From: Owenia fusiformis
Lineage: Eukaryota; Annelida; Polychaeta; Sabellida; Oweniidae
Assembly (NCBI GenBank): GCA_903813345.2
Contig: CAIIXF020000002.1
Coordinates: forward strand, 19,544,455 to 19,608,454
Length of the DNA stretch: 64,000 nt
Direction of reading: 5' to 3'
Below are positions 22,080 through 34,719 of the stretch, piece after piece (within the stretch, counting starts at the first letter, position 1; each line of letters starts with the position of its first letter). The notes under the pieces were generated by a model. That model ran no database searches and was not told where the DNA came from. It was given only the letters and a program-made list of their open reading frames with translations. The position numbers and the translations under genes were made by a program.

Positions 22080-23620
22080 TTATGCACCATCCAAAGTTTG
22101 CGTGAGACCCCCCCCCCCCCAAACGCGTGGAGGGTAAGGAATTTGATCCACAATATTGCCCCCAGGGGTAGGAATTTGACGAAGATTGTCGTCCCGGGGG
22201 TGGGGAATTTGATTTACATGTGCCCGGGAATGGGGATTTTTGACTGAATTTGTTTCGTCCAGTATACACTTAAGGATTTTTGGAATTTGCAAATGATCGC
22301 TATATTCAGTGAATGATCACTCATATCAGGAACAGAAGAAAATAACTAATCTACACGTTGGGTAAAGTTTCAGGGGTGGAATCGCCGAGAATAACCGCTG
22401 GAGAGAGGAATTCTAGAATACTTAGCACAATGAGCAGTAGGCTTAATTATTGGTTTGTCAAGCTTGTTTTCGCCCTCCCTTCGGAAAAATACACTTCCGC
22501 GTTCTACTTATATCCAGAAGCTCGTCATAATTTAATTGGTTTAATATAGATGATTAATTTAATTTGGAATTAATTTTTGAAAAAAAGTTACGTTCGAACG
22601 AATTTTAATTTAATTAATTTGATATACCGTAGATGAATAAAATGGAGGGAGGTAACCTATTAAACTAAAAAGCCAATATCTTAAAATACGTCATTGCATA
22701 AATTACAAGAAGAATTACAAGAGACCTTTCGAAAATTACTACGATGTGAATTTGTTCCCGATTTGAATTGTACCCATTAAACGCAACAATCCGCCCGCCC
22801 ATTCGACAAAAAATGATCATTCATACAGGTATGTTCTCCACTTTTGTTGAACAGATACAATCCAAGAGTAAAACCATGTCTTTCTCGGCTCATTTTGTCA
22901 AAACTTTCAGGCAATTTGCAAAAACGTTGTCATAAAATGGATTGTATTCTCATTGGCTTTTAATTTCGCGGGTAATTGCGTCATTTAAAAGCTGCTTCTC
23001 TATTGGTTATATGAAAATCGTTAGCAAACATTTCATTCATAAATTAATTGTAGCATTTGTAGTGGACTTTCCGCGAAGAATCGTATGACCATATATGGAG
23101 TCTCGTATTAAAATATTGACATAAACAAAGTACTGCACGTGTATCCCTCAACATTTACGAGCATCAGTCTATTAACAAGAAAATCTGATGTTTAAAAATA
23201 GATTTCAAATAGGGGAAGGACCCGAGAGTCGCGAATATTTGACCAGATTTATTACTCAAAGGGTAGGGAAATTGACACATTTATTTGGCCCCGGGTTGAG
23301 TAATGGGTGTCGACTTTTGGCAAGCAACCGAAGATACCTCAAGAAAAGCCGGAGATTGCCGAAGCTTTTCTTTGCAAACGAAGTTGGCCGAGGGTACCAT
23401 GAATGTGAAGAGGACGTCTCTAATTGGTCAAAAATAGGGGCTCGTTATTCTCCGTCAGATTGAATCGGTTGTATGGCTTACCTTCGGCTGCACGGCCCAA
23501 CCTCGATTGATTGGAAAAGATGCTGTCCCGTTGAGTAATTAGACAGGACAATTTTTTTTGTCAAATTCCCAACCCATGCCCGCATGGGGGGTCTCACGCA
23601 AACTTTTGAATGCTGCATTA
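22080..23620. mobile_element. TTA-flanked TIR element (1.5 kb), Harbinger-type
   Basis: The element spans 22083-23617. Left end TGCACCATCCAAAGTTTGCG and reversed right end TGCAGCATTCAAAAGTTTGC both continue into gtgagacccccc. Each is bordered by TTA (22080-22082, 23618-23620). Just inside, several phrases of the type ggaatttga/aaatttgac recur, a subterminal repeat. No transposase frame remains: open frames are under 95 codons. The TTA duplication suits Harbinger, but the TIR differs from the element at 1400-5297. Confidence 0.7.
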
Positions 23621-24179
23621 GAGGTAATAAGTGTTTAGAAAATCCTCTATTGGATGACGTGTAGGCAAATTCACTATAACCGAATGGCAGTCTTGCCGAA
23701 AATAAAAATTATTGGCGACATCTAGTTATTCATATTCATTCATCTTCAGGCAGAGGGGGGGGGGGCGAGATTTGTATTGGCACGTTCGATTACCAATTTT
23801 GTAAACACGCCTCATTTGTCATTGAAATTTCTCTCGGAGTGTTCACTGTTGTTTTGTGAATATTCGCTGCAAGTTTGAATCGACTAACTTAGAATTCTTT
23901 TGAACGGATGTTAAACGAAAATTAACGTCAATTCCTTGATTTGAAATTTTACTTTGCGCATGTACGGCCCTAGGAGAGATCGTGGTCACGATTGTTCATG
24001 TGATCATAATTTGCACTTTGATTGGACATCATCATGCATTGCGATTTAAATTAAAGAAATTATTTCCATAAATACGAAGGAATATGACAGAATTATGGGA
24101 ACTACTCATTTCTCCAAATTATTTGAAGCTGAATATAGATCTCCTGAAGAAATATACTAATCAGGATTCTCGCAGACAT
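23621..24179. other. Non-coding stretch
   Basis: A G11 tract at about 23755; no gene. Confidence 0.3.
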
Positions 24180-24400
24180 ATTCAATAAGCTTGAAAGTTG
24201 AGAACTGATCTCATAAACACAAACAGGGATCATTGGAACTCAACAACTATGGATCTGAGGCACATTCAGTGGTAATTTGAAGAGGACAACTGGATATCAG
24301 GCATATTCAATTGTAATTTGAAACGGACAACTTTGGATCTCAAACATATTAAGTGGTCATTGGAAGCTGAAAACCATGGATTGCGTGGAAATGTAGATCG
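24180..24400 (+). repeat. Degenerate tandem repeat, unit about 57-60 bp
   Basis: The phrase attcagtggtaatttgaagaggacaac and its variants occur three to four times with atggatctgaggcacatt-like text between. Diverged; non-coding. Confidence 0.45.
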
Positions 24401-27400
24401 CGGTAAATCACAATATACATCAAAAACTTAATTTATTCTTTAGAACATCACAATTTTAATGTGAAATCACAAGCCCTTCTTGTTACATTCCATTAGAGTT
24501 CACAAAAATAAAATTGGGAATTTCTGCTGATTCAAGAAATAAAAGGACCTTTGTCAGGTGTCCAAATTATAAAAGTAACCCAACCTGACCAAAACCTCTA
24601 CCACCAACTATTTACTTATCTAGACAGCATAAATCACTAACATAAATTACTTCTGTTCGTACTTCATCAAATCACTAACATAAATTACTTCTGTTCGAAA
24701 TTGGGTTCAATTACTGCAATATTTTCTCAAAAAACTGAGAAGTTTACAAGAAACCCATATTTTATGCCATCTTTTGAGAGACGAATGCTTTTTGAAAGTG
24801 GTTTTGGTCAGTCATTTGATTATTTCATGAATTTGAATGAACTTACATTAAAGAATAATGACTAATTTTAACATTAAGGAATATGCATATAGCTTTTTTC
24901 ATACAGTTCATAGGTTATTCTGGAACATACAGACATGTGTTCATTGTTTGAATTAACATTAAGACATTGAGAGGCAAGTGGTGCCACAGAGGATTATGAT
25001 AATGATCCCTCCAATGTAAGGATTGTACGTAATTTGTAATCACAGTTCTTTCAAGAGTCCATTGTCAGTCTAGGTAACAATCATGAGTGGTAACAATCAT
25101 GAGTGGTGTCACAAGAGAGTATGATAATGTTGTTCTCTCCGAGATAAAGATGCAGCAGAATATATATTATCGCAGTCCATAACTAAGTTACACCATCATT
25201 GTTGTATATGTTACAGAGTCATTAATAGTGCCAAATACAGAAGACAACAATAATAATGTTCTTCTCTCCAAGGGTTTCAGACAGTATGTTATTGCAGTCC
25301 GTAACTATGTTACACAAAATTGTTGCAAACACCTATCACTAGAACCAGTAACAACATGCTTTGTATATACAGACACTGCAAACAGCCGCCGCAGACTGTG
25401 GATGTCTGTCCATCTTCTCTGTCACTTCATTTACAGGATAGGCATTGTTACAACCTGAAAGTACTTGAAAAAAAGAGGAAAAAGTCAGCAAGGAGGATTT
25501 GACTTTTTCCTTAAAAGGAATAGGTGAATATATCCATATCTCTGGAATGACCATTTTTAGATATGGGTATATTTATATATTGCTTTTAAGACTATGCATT
25601 AACATGCAAATGTCACCACCGGCCATTTGTTTAAGAAGCAATTTGTAACAATAGCTTAACACTAATTGCTGACTGCCATCAATGAAGTAGTTTTGTCCAC
25701 TAAATAGAGAATATCACACTATTTCACAACTCCTGGTGGTGACATAAAAAATCAAATCATTGCTGAGTAAGTACAGTTTAATGAAAACTATGAATAAAAA
25801 TCGTATGATTGCTGAATTAATTGTCAAATTAGTACTTCTATAGCTCAGATAGCTAGCATTATAGTAATCAAACAAATGATCAAGACCAAATTGATTGAAC
25901 TTAAACTATTTTCCCTGTTTAGTTCCCAAAGTCTCAGAATGAAAAATTACCAAACACATGCAAACAGTGTTCCCTGTGTAGCAACCAAGGCCCGATTTGC
26001 TGAAAAAAAGAAAAAATATATGTAATGCATGTTAATCTTATTATTCCAATTCAAATAAATTGCCAAAAAAAGAATTTGGAGGGACGGAGTAAGGTAGTAA
26101 TAGATTTTAACTAGTCAATACAATACTGCTTGCAGCACTGTAACCATTGTGTGGCTGCTACCAAGTTCATTCTTCTGGCTAAATTGTGATTTTGTGCAAG
26201 GAGAAAATTGATTTATTAGTATCTTCTTTGCAACAGTAGTAGTTGTAGTCCAGAGCAGTAGTAGTCATTGTCCTTTTTCACCTTCTTCAAAACACCTACA
26301 TTGAGAAAAATGGTTTTAATGACTATCCTAACTCCGAAGCATGCAAGGGATTATCATTTGACAAAATAACATTTAAACCTTAACAATCAGTGTCTAGGTC
26401 ATAGATACCTAGACAGTTGATTGCTTTTTGGACCAAATAATGGTCGCATTTGCACTGACCTCAACACAAGAAAAAAATGGTTGAAAACTAAAAATTGGCT
26501 ACAAATAGGCTACAACACAGAGAATCATCTTCCAGCTCGCACCAAAAAAAAGAATTGAAAATTGAAACCTAAAAACTGAGACTAACATACTTAGTATGTT
26601 AACTCTCAGGTGAAAGTGAATGTAAAAAACAACAATATGAAGACAACATTTCCAAATATGGCGCACATCTCTTCCATTTTGAAATGAACCATTGGTGGAT
26701 TCCACTATTCTTTCATTTCAGAACATAGAACCTGTTACGAAGCTTTCAAGCCAACCACACCTTAACAAAAGATCAAACATTGGGTGACCGTCCCCTCGCT
26801 CATGCTGTATGCTGTCCAGAGAGATTAAGAAGAATAACAAGAATGCCATCCTTGGCCATGCATTATTAGGATACATCACATTAAAAAGATGAAATACAAG
26901 ACCAGACCACTATCAATTCCCGATAGTATCTTTACTGTAACACTGATAAGCAATGTCTACCTACCTAAAGAGTACAAGGTAACATGTATCAACTCCAATG
27001 CCGTTCCTGTACAGTAACCATGTGAATCCTTGCTGCGTCCTCACAAGATCTTAAGAATCACACTATATCCGTCATAGCCAACTAATCGTCACTGATGCTT
27101 GAAAGCAAAAATGAGTGGACCATCACCAGAATTCACCGAGACCCCTCGGGAACTATCAAATGCACACCGGCACCACAGCAATACATTGACCTACATCCTG
27201 GTGGGTGCAGGTCGACCACGTTTACTGACGAGTAACTGTGGCTTTCATCAGCCATCAGAATATAGGCGAAACAAGAACCAAGTTCAACAATAAGAATCCA
27301 ACAAGGAAACTGTTGGGTTGGGACTTACAAGGAATTGATACCTGAAACCCATGCATCTAGAGATTGATAGACACTGATCATCAGAATCACAGTGGAGATA

Positions 27401-27829
27401 CCACAAGGAACATCAAATGGTATGATCAAGTAAGCCAGAGCTCTCAATGCAATGGATCAGAATGACCCATGCTCAACGATGCCATCCTTATATATTCCTC
27501 GAAATCAATCGGGACAACATAAAACATGAACAAAGGAAGGCCTCCCAACAATTGATCTCGTGTTAAGACATGTTCAGCCATCCAGCTTCATAGCAGACTC
27601 CACGTTCCTCCACTCCAGAATAATGGGCTGGCCAACAAAATCCACCGGTTCATTCAAAATGGAAGGTGCCCCACTAAACGAGAAGAACCTGCCTCCCAAC
27701 CCATAGATGGAAATTATTGTCTAGCTGGAGATGACCCTTTAAATGACTATCATAACATAAAAATGACTAACATAGAAAATCAAGATTACTTAACTTAGGT
27801 GACAGGAACATTGCAACTCTATTTCATCA
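24401..27829. other. Non-coding stretch with small local duplications
   Basis: A 29-base phrase containing atcactaacataaattact is duplicated at 24628-24657 and 24667-24697, and aacaatcatgagtggt is duplicated near 25078 and 25093. The part from about 26700 to 27700 is less AT-rich and has mixed composition but no long open frame or recognisable domain. I see no gene. Confidence 0.35.
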
Positions 27830-28800
27830 AGGGTCGTGTTGAAGTAGCTTCCAGTGTATCCAGTGATCTTGGCTTGGCTTCCTTCCCATGTGTGGGTCAT
27901 CTTCACTTGGATTCCTATGGGTGGCTAGGTTTCCATTTGTGGCTCGATGCTTATCTTCCAGCAGTTGACTCATATTCCAGAGGGCAGCCTGACTTCCTGT
28001 AGGATGACCATCTTGGCTTGACTTCCAATTGGTGGCTAGGTTTCCATTTGTGGGTCATCTTCACTTGGATTCCTATGGTGGCTAGGTTTCCATTTGTGGC
28101 TAGATGCTTATCTTCCAGCAATTGATTCATCTTCCAGAGGGCAGCTGGACTTCCTGTAGGATGACCATCTTGGCTTGACTTCCAATTGATGGCTAGGTTT
28201 CCATTTGTGGGTCATCTTCACTTGGATTCCTATGGTGGCTAGGTTTCCATTTGTGGCTAGATGCTTATCTTCCAGCAGTTGACTCATCTTCCAGAGGGCA
28301 GCCTGACTTCCTGTAGGATGACCATCTTGGCTTGACTTCCAATTGATGGCTAGGTTTCCATTTGTGGTTTGATGCTTATTTGTGGCTCATCTTCCAGCAA
28401 GTGGCTATCTTCCAGCAGGTGGCTATCTTCCAGCAGGCAGCTATCTTCCAACAGGTGACTCATCTCCCAGCAGGTGACTCATCTTCGAGCAGGTGACTCA
28501 TCTTCCAGCAGGTGACTTATCTTCCAGCAGCAGACTTCCTGTAGGATGACCATCTTGGCTTGACTTCCAATTGATGGCTAGGTTTCCATTTGTGGGTCAT
28601 CTTCACTTGGATTCCTATGGTGGCTAGGTTTCCATTTGTGGCTAGATGCTTATCTTCCAGCAGTTGACTCATCTTCCAGAGGGCAGCTTGACTTCCTGTA
28701 GCATGACCATCTTGGCTTGACTTCCAATTGATGGCCTGGCTTCCATTTGTTGCTCATCTTCCAGCAGGTGCCTCGGTCTTCCAGAGGCCAGTTTGGATTC
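27830..28800 (+). repeat. Complex tandem repeat, higher-order unit of about 160-180 bp
   Basis: Phrases such as ggctaggtttccatttgtgg, cttcacttggattcctatgg, gatgaccatcttggcttgac and cttccagagggcagc recur in fixed order near 27890, 28015, 28190, 28370 and 28560. Nested inside at 28390-28540 is a smaller array of about 18 bp with the consensus atcttccagcaggtgact. Two levels of tandem organisation in under 1 kb. The DNA is strand-asymmetric and pyrimidine-rich on this strand. Confidence 0.8.
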
Positions 28801-30061
28801 CTGCTTGTGGTTCAGATTCTAGTGGGCTTCTAATCTCCAGGCTAAAGGTAAATCTGAAAGCAATATTGTATATTAGGAAATGAAATATTGTACTTACTTG
28901 ACTACGATCCTAGAGACCTCTCCTGTCTTGGACAATGCTACTTTAGGCGTATAAGACATCACCAATGGTAGTTATAACAGTATGATATGTGGGTACAAAT
29001 GCTGTAGACGGATGGTGTAGACTTTGGTTCCTCTCTGACACTTCTCGGACAACACAGAATTTTTCATGGCCAGGGTAAGAAGAGGGCACCTGGAAGTACA
29101 TACATAATAGGAAAAAGTCAGAAATGAGATAATGACTTCTTTTTGGTTCAACAGATTGCTTGGAAGCAGTTAAACTCAAACCAAAGTTGACTTGGGGTTG
29201 AGTTTGACTGAGTTGGAGTTGATTTTGGGTTGAGATGACCTGTCACCTGTATGTAAATATGACGTGCAAGAACCAGAGATGATATCACACAACCCTACCA
29301 CGTGACCACGTTTAAAAGGAAAACAGGGTACAATTAAGTTGCAAATGAGGGACGTGGGTTTAATTCCATATTTCTGAACGTAAAATACATTTTACATTCA
29401 TTTCTTGTGATCTACCAGACATAAAATAGATTCATCAAGCAGTTTGTAGAATATTGTTCGCAAAAAACAAAGGCAAAGATAGATAATAGTGGGCGCAGTG
29501 AAGCATAACTCTACAGCAATACAAGAGACATTTCAGTAAGTCTATTATCTATCTATTAAAGTACAGGGAGCGTGTAAGTTTCACTTCGAAAATGTTACTT
29601 ATTTTGACATTGGTATGTAACAAAAAACCCAGTTAACTGTTATTTAAACTGCGTGTCATTGTGTTATATGTAGATATGTTTTCTAGTTGGTTATTCAACT
29701 GTATTTTTTTGAATCAATTGTTTTTCTCAAATCTTAAGATGAATAAAAAGTCGTCCAAGAAATGTATCTTTACTTTGATTTAAGGCACAACATATTGTGA
29801 AACATTTTTCCTCTTGTCACAAAGTGGAAAATGTTTGTTTTAGCGTGTCTGGCGATAAGCATTTCATGATTAAATGCAAAATCATTGGAGCAGATACCAT
29901 CCAAAAACATCTGACATCCAACATGTCATATAAGACTACATCACTCTGATAATAGTTTTCAGAGTTAAAAGCTTGGGTAAGCATAGAAATAGTATTATGA
30001 ATCCACTTCCTACAAATAAATTAATTGTACAGCACTATGTCTAGTCAACATTCGAAATGGC
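28801..30061. other. Non-coding stretch
   Basis: A minus-strand segment at 28895-29100 has a splice-like border on each side (tacttccag and caagtaagta) but no single open frame across it, so I do not call an exon. Nothing else recognised. Confidence 0.3.
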
Positions 30062-30094
30062 AGCCAGACTTGCCAACATAAAATGAAAAACTTT

Positions 30095-30620
30095 CGGTAC
30101 TTTTACGGGAGTTTTTTTCAAAATTTGGTAGTTTTTGCGGGAGTTTTTTGAAAAAAGTGGGAGTTTTTACGGGAGATTTTTGAAAAAAGGAGTTTTTACG
30201 GAAGATTTTAAAAAAACGGGAGTTTTTGCGGTAAATTTTGAAAAAAACGGGAGTTTTTACAGGAGATTTTGAAAAACGGGAGTTTTTACGGGATTTTTTT
30301 TAAAAAGGTATTTTTCGCGGTAAGTTTTAAAAAACGTGACTTTTAACGGAAGATTTCAGAAAAAACGGGTGTTTTTGCGGTAGGTTCTGAAAAAACGGGA
30401 GTTTTTACGGTAGGTTTTGAAAAAACGGGAGTTTTCGTGGTAGATTTTTTAAAAAAACTGGCGTTTTTACGGTAGATTTCTGAAAAAACGGGAGTTTTTA
30501 CGGTAGATTTCTGAAAGAGCGGGAGTTTTTACGGTAGATTTTGAATAAACTGGAGTTTTTACGGTAGATTTTGAAAAAACGGGAGTTTTTACGGTAGATT
30601 TCGGAAAAAGGGAGTTTTTA
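30095..30620 (+). repeat. Minisatellite, unit about 32-34 bp (acgggagtttttacggtaga)
   Basis: About fifteen units of the type aaaacgggagtttttacggt followed by agattttga, with small length variation in the A and T runs. Units towards 30560 are more uniform than those near 30100. It lies just inside the left TIR of the element at 30062-31426. Confidence 0.85.
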
Positions 30621-31109
30621 CTAAGTAAAATGTATATGTGGCGTTCACTATATGCTAAGGGCAATCTGCGTGAGGTTCCATTTTTAGGTTCGGTTTTTCG
30701 CGCATGAGCATTAAATCCAGCGATTTAATTGGTTGAAATTATTATGACGCATACGCAGTTAATAAATTAATTAGAACTTATAATCTATGATAGATGTCAC
30801 TTACGTTCATTATTTCACAGCAGTCCCTACCCATAATGTGCCTTATATTGCGGGAATATTTTGTTTAGCGCCATATAAAAACAAAATGTATTCTCCGGAC
30901 AGAAGTATGCGTAATATGAACTGGCCCCCGTTTGTGGACATTTGGTGTGCAAACTCATACCGAACTGATCGCAGAAAAGCAATTTGAATCATGGAAATAC
31001 TTTAAAGTTATTTATGAAAGTATCGATAGTGAACCATGGGAGCCAATCCTTCTTGAATTAAAGAAAGAAGCAATAATCAAGGTCATGAATCTGTCAAATT
31101 CCTTTTAAA

Positions 31110-31405
31110 TACGGTAGATTTCGACAGCAAAAAAACGGAGATTTTACGGGAGTTATACCAAGAATACGGGAGATTTTACGGGAGTTATACCAGAAAATGG
31201 GAGATTTTACGGGAGTTATACCAAGAATACAGGAGATTTTACGGGAGTTATACCAGAATACGGGAGATTTCAGCAAAAATACGGGAGATTTTACGGCCAT
31301 ATTTTTAAAAAAAATTACGAGAGATTTTAGTAGAAATATGGTACGGGAGTTTGGTATATTTTACGGAAAAACAAAAAATTTAAGGGAGATTCCCATAAAA
31401 AAACG
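31110..31405 (+). repeat. Minisatellite, unit about 32-34 bp (gggagttataccagaatacg)
   Basis: Seven to eight units with the consensus acgggagattttacgggagt then tataccagaat. It shares the acgggag...tttacgg core with the array at 30095-30620 but has its own tatacca insert. It runs up to the right TIR. Confidence 0.8.
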
Positions 31406-31426
31406 GGAGGTTGGCAAGTCTGGCAG

Positions 31427-31984
31427 CGCTAATGGTTACGCGATAACACGATACAAACATATGTAATATTCCGCACATATAGTCATTTTGCAGTTTTAGG
31501 CAAGCATTTCCATATATACAGACACGTCGAAAATAGTTCGCGAACATATTGTTACACATTTTCCCTTTTTAACACAACAGAATGTGACGTTTTTGAGAAA
31601 AATGTACACATTTGGAAATCCTTTCGTCCTCCACATTTGCCTCTTTATCTCAAAATATTTAAGACATATAACTCTGATATCATATACATATTACAATGGG
31701 TAAGGAGCATCATAAAACACAAATCAAATGATGTTTTAGGTGAAATAAATATATGTGTTGCTATATTTGAAAATAGGTGAATGGCCTAAATTCGTCCTAT
31801 TTTAATGAATTTTGAAAACCTTTCGTCCTCCACGTTTCCACATACAGCAGAACACTCATACATTTGCGAACCAAATCAACTACTTATTAGTAAACTAGAG
31901 TTTATAAGCAAAATAAGCATGCATGCTTTATTTTGAAATTGGCTTTATTTTGAAATTATATTTCGAAAAACAGTTAAGATATGC
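31427..31984. other. Non-coding stretch
   Basis: The phrase cctttcgtcctccac occurs twice, near 31621 and 31818. No gene. Confidence 0.3.
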
Positions 31985-32225
31985 ACTTTTAACCCAAATC
32001 ATTTATGTAACTTAAGTGAGGAATTAAATCGACGATTCTGTTGTCTTCTGAGCTATTTTTTCGCAAACATGAACTTTTTCTAAAACATATGATACTGATA
32101 CACGTTTGTGACAAAAAACGTCGTGGGGATTCTGCCTACAACGCGTGAAATAAGGAAAAAAGAAAAATCGTACCTTCGACGTTCCGACATTTTGTTATTA
32201 TTTTTGACCTACATCGCTATTTTCG
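31985..32225 (+). repeat. Single half of the inverted repeat seen at 2105-2625
   Basis: Runs through taacttaagtgaggaa, cgacgattctgttgtcttctga, aaacatatgatactgataca, cgtcgtggggattctgccta and atcgtaccttcgacgttc, all with close counterparts in both halves at 2.1-2.6 kb. It shows that the half can exist alone, so the palindrome there is either the complete form or two insertions. Confidence 0.6.
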
Positions 32226-33038
32226 TAATTCAAATGAAAGTTGAACTCCTCTTTATTTTGATACCAAATAGTGACATACTAGGTACCCTAGAAGCCAACT
32301 ATGGTGTTATTTAGAACAATACTACAGGTTTTTAAATGGACTATATAGGGGTCATACCTTTTGGCGGATGGATATGGAACCTCATACCCTAATAACGCTT
32401 CGAGTAATTTCTGGCGTGTTAACCACTTTCATACCTTCTTATTTCACATCAAGATAAAGATATAATGAATATGCTTAAATCGATAAAACATCACAACGAC
32501 GCCTTATATTCGAAAACTAACTGGTGAGAATTTGCGCAAACGAAGGTGGTACGCAAGAGACGTAATGTGTCAGTCAACGCTTAAGCTCTGGGCCTTTCCC
32601 TCCTCTTATATTAAGTTTGTTTGATCATGTGACAATGGCATAATAAGTCATGTGATCACTGTAAGTTGACAAAAGGGTTATTCGATATTGCAACTTCAAA
32701 CTGACGGATTAATTTATGCAAATCAGTAGGTAAATCTGGTAGCTGGTAGTCGCTATTTGCATTCGCGAATATGAGCTTTGATGATTGAATGTTGATTTTT
32801 GTGTGTGTTTTATAGGGTGTATTTTTGAATTGCGCGCGTGGGCGAGTGCATTGCATAATATTTAATAAGTAATCCGAGGTATCACGAAAGCGAACAATGG
32901 GCCCATGCGTTGCAAATTACTTGCTTATATGTTTTCATAATTCAACAAAAGCAGTTCATTCAAGCGCACTTAAAGGAGCAACAAGGCATGTAGAGAGAAA
33001 ATGGGATTATTTTATTTTTTCTGAGCTATCAAGGATAT
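32226..33038. other. Non-coding stretch
   Basis: No gene or repeat recognised. Confidence 0.3.
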
Positions 33039-34143
33039 ATATCTAAAAGAATGTACGAAGTAATGGACGCTTTTTTACACAGATACTTTTAATTGACCAA
33101 TCCCTTTGATTTTTCTACCAGTGATGCATCATTCAATTATCTATCAATTCTGAAGATTTGAAGACAAAATATACAATACAGTATGGTATGTACATGTTGA
33201 TATATCCTTATTTCCGTGAAGGGGGTAAATGTACCCCGGGACCGACATTAACGTCACATATTCAGTTTTTAGCCAGTTTGACAAATTTCAGATAGATTTG
33301 AACTTTTTTTTATGTACAACAAGTGTTGTGTTGTTTGAAATGTTTTGCTGACTGGTAACACATAAACAGTTAGTATTGTGATGTCAGAGTGTTGTATGGT
33401 CGGGGTTTGCAGGTCAATTTGAGAAAGCATTTTGGAAGAAGGGCTTGGTGAGAGAAGGGAAGACCCTACTCCATATGGCCAATGCACCTGCCCACAGATC
33501 TCAAAATATTCAGAAAACAATATCCCTGGACCTCAAAATTGAGCCCTTGACCAATGCACCATATTGTCCAGATCTGCTCACATGTGACTCTAATTTCTAT
33601 AATAATTATTTCTATAGAGAAAGGACGCAGATTTATTGACATTGATGAAATAAAACAACCCGTGCAACTGCATCTTGCTACCATGTCCGAGAATGGATTC
33701 AGCCTTGTCTCACAATCTTGAGTTCAGAGGATGAGGGATTGTGTACATGTAGCGCTTGATGGAACCTGTGTAGAGGGCCCTGTAGGATGAATGTGGCATT
33801 AATACCACAAAGTGATAATAAAATATTCAAAATCAACTATGGCATAACAAAATGAAGTAATTCATGACTATAATGGTTTGTTTTGTTCAGCATGCATTGA
33901 ACTGTGTTGCATGTTACACAAGCTAAAATAGTTTCAGAATGTTTGACGTCATGTCGGTCCTGGGATACCTATACCTCCTTCACGCAAATAAATATATATC
34001 AAAATATATTACATGTTTTGATTTCAAATCTTCAGAGTTGATAGATAATTGAATGATGTATCACGGGTTAGAAAATCGAAGGGATTGGCTATAAAAAGCA
34101 TCTGTGTAAAAAAGCGTCCATTACTTATTGATCACCCCTCGTA
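33039..34143 (+). mobile_element. Mariner-type element with about 220-bp terminal inverted repeats
   Basis: 33055-33258 and the reverse complement of 33940-34135 match along their length: gtaatggacgcttttttaca, gatgcatcattcaattatct, tctgaagatttgaa and gggaccgacatt. The right end reads ...ttattgatcacccctcg before a TA (34142-34143); the left end is more eroded. A transposase fragment lies between the arms. Unusually long TIRs for a mariner. Confidence 0.75.
33445..33639 (+). pseudogene. Mariner transposase, C-terminal fragment with a lost catalytic Asp
   Basis: The frame reads LLHMANAPAHRS, then about 20 residues later APYCPDLLTCDSNFY. In active mariner transposases the first motif is of the HDNAPAH type and holds the second catalytic Asp; here that position is Ala. 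The third catalytic Asp (in CD) is kept. The N-terminal DNA-binding half and first Asp are absent. It sits inside the long-TIR element and is on the element's plus strand. It is dead. Confidence 0.8.
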
Positions 34144-34448
34144 TTTATAATTATAATATATTAATCAGTGTTAACTATTGTCGCATTAATGAATGTTGTT
34201 TTAATAAATGGCTATCCTTTATGAAACCACCTAATAAAGAAATACCTAATATATGTGTCAAGTATCGTCAATAATAAGCATATCAAACAAGTATAAAATA
34301 CAATATATGAATCAGTCATCCTTAATGGATTGGCTTATAGGAATGATAATCATACGTATTTGAAGCTAAAGTCAATTGACATCCTAAGTGGGAGTACTGT
34401 ATATTACCTGACGAAGTAATTATAATTATTGATATTGTGATGTAAATA
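34144..34448. other. AT-rich stretch without features
   Basis: Nothing recognised. Confidence 0.3.
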
Positions 34449-34675
34449 AACTAAGTAATTGTCACCCTTTATGGATGTTCATAAATGGACTAAGTATTTG
34501 TCATCCTTTATGGATGAGCATTAATGGACTAAGTATTTGTCATCCTTTATGGATGAGCATAAATGGACTAAGTATTTATCATCCCTAATGGATGAGCATA
34601 AATGATCTAAGTATTTGTCATCCCTAACGGATGAGCATACGTGAACTAAGTATTTGTCATCCTTAATGGACTAAG
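34449..34675 (+). repeat. 39-bp minisatellite, about six copies
   Basis: The unit is taagtatttgtcatccttta then tggatgagcataaatggac. Copies begin near 34490, 34530 and 34569 at an exact 39-base step, with later copies slightly diverged (taacggatgagcatacgtga). Confidence 0.85.
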
Positions 34676-34719
34676 TAAAATAAGCAGTTACATCGGAGTT
34701 TTCTAAAAGTATGAAGTTT

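Larger units (their letters stand above)
30062..31426. mobile_element. TIR element enclosing two related minisatellites
   Basis: The ends are CCAGACTTGCCAAC (near 30065) and its reverse complement, gttggcaagtctgg (near 31409). Everything between belongs to one unit: a minisatellite at 30095-30620, a unique 470 bp spacer, and a second minisatellite at 31110-31405. No transposase is visible. Flanking duplications are not clear. Confidence 0.65.

Noticed and set aside
28895-29179. Possible minus-strand exon with acceptor tacttccag and donor caagtaagt
   Set aside because: No single frame is open from acceptor to donor and none of the partial peptides is recognisable. Kept only as a weak lead.
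30095-31405. CRISPR-like array
   Set aside because: Units are contiguous minisatellite repeats without unique spacers of constant length, in an animal genome.
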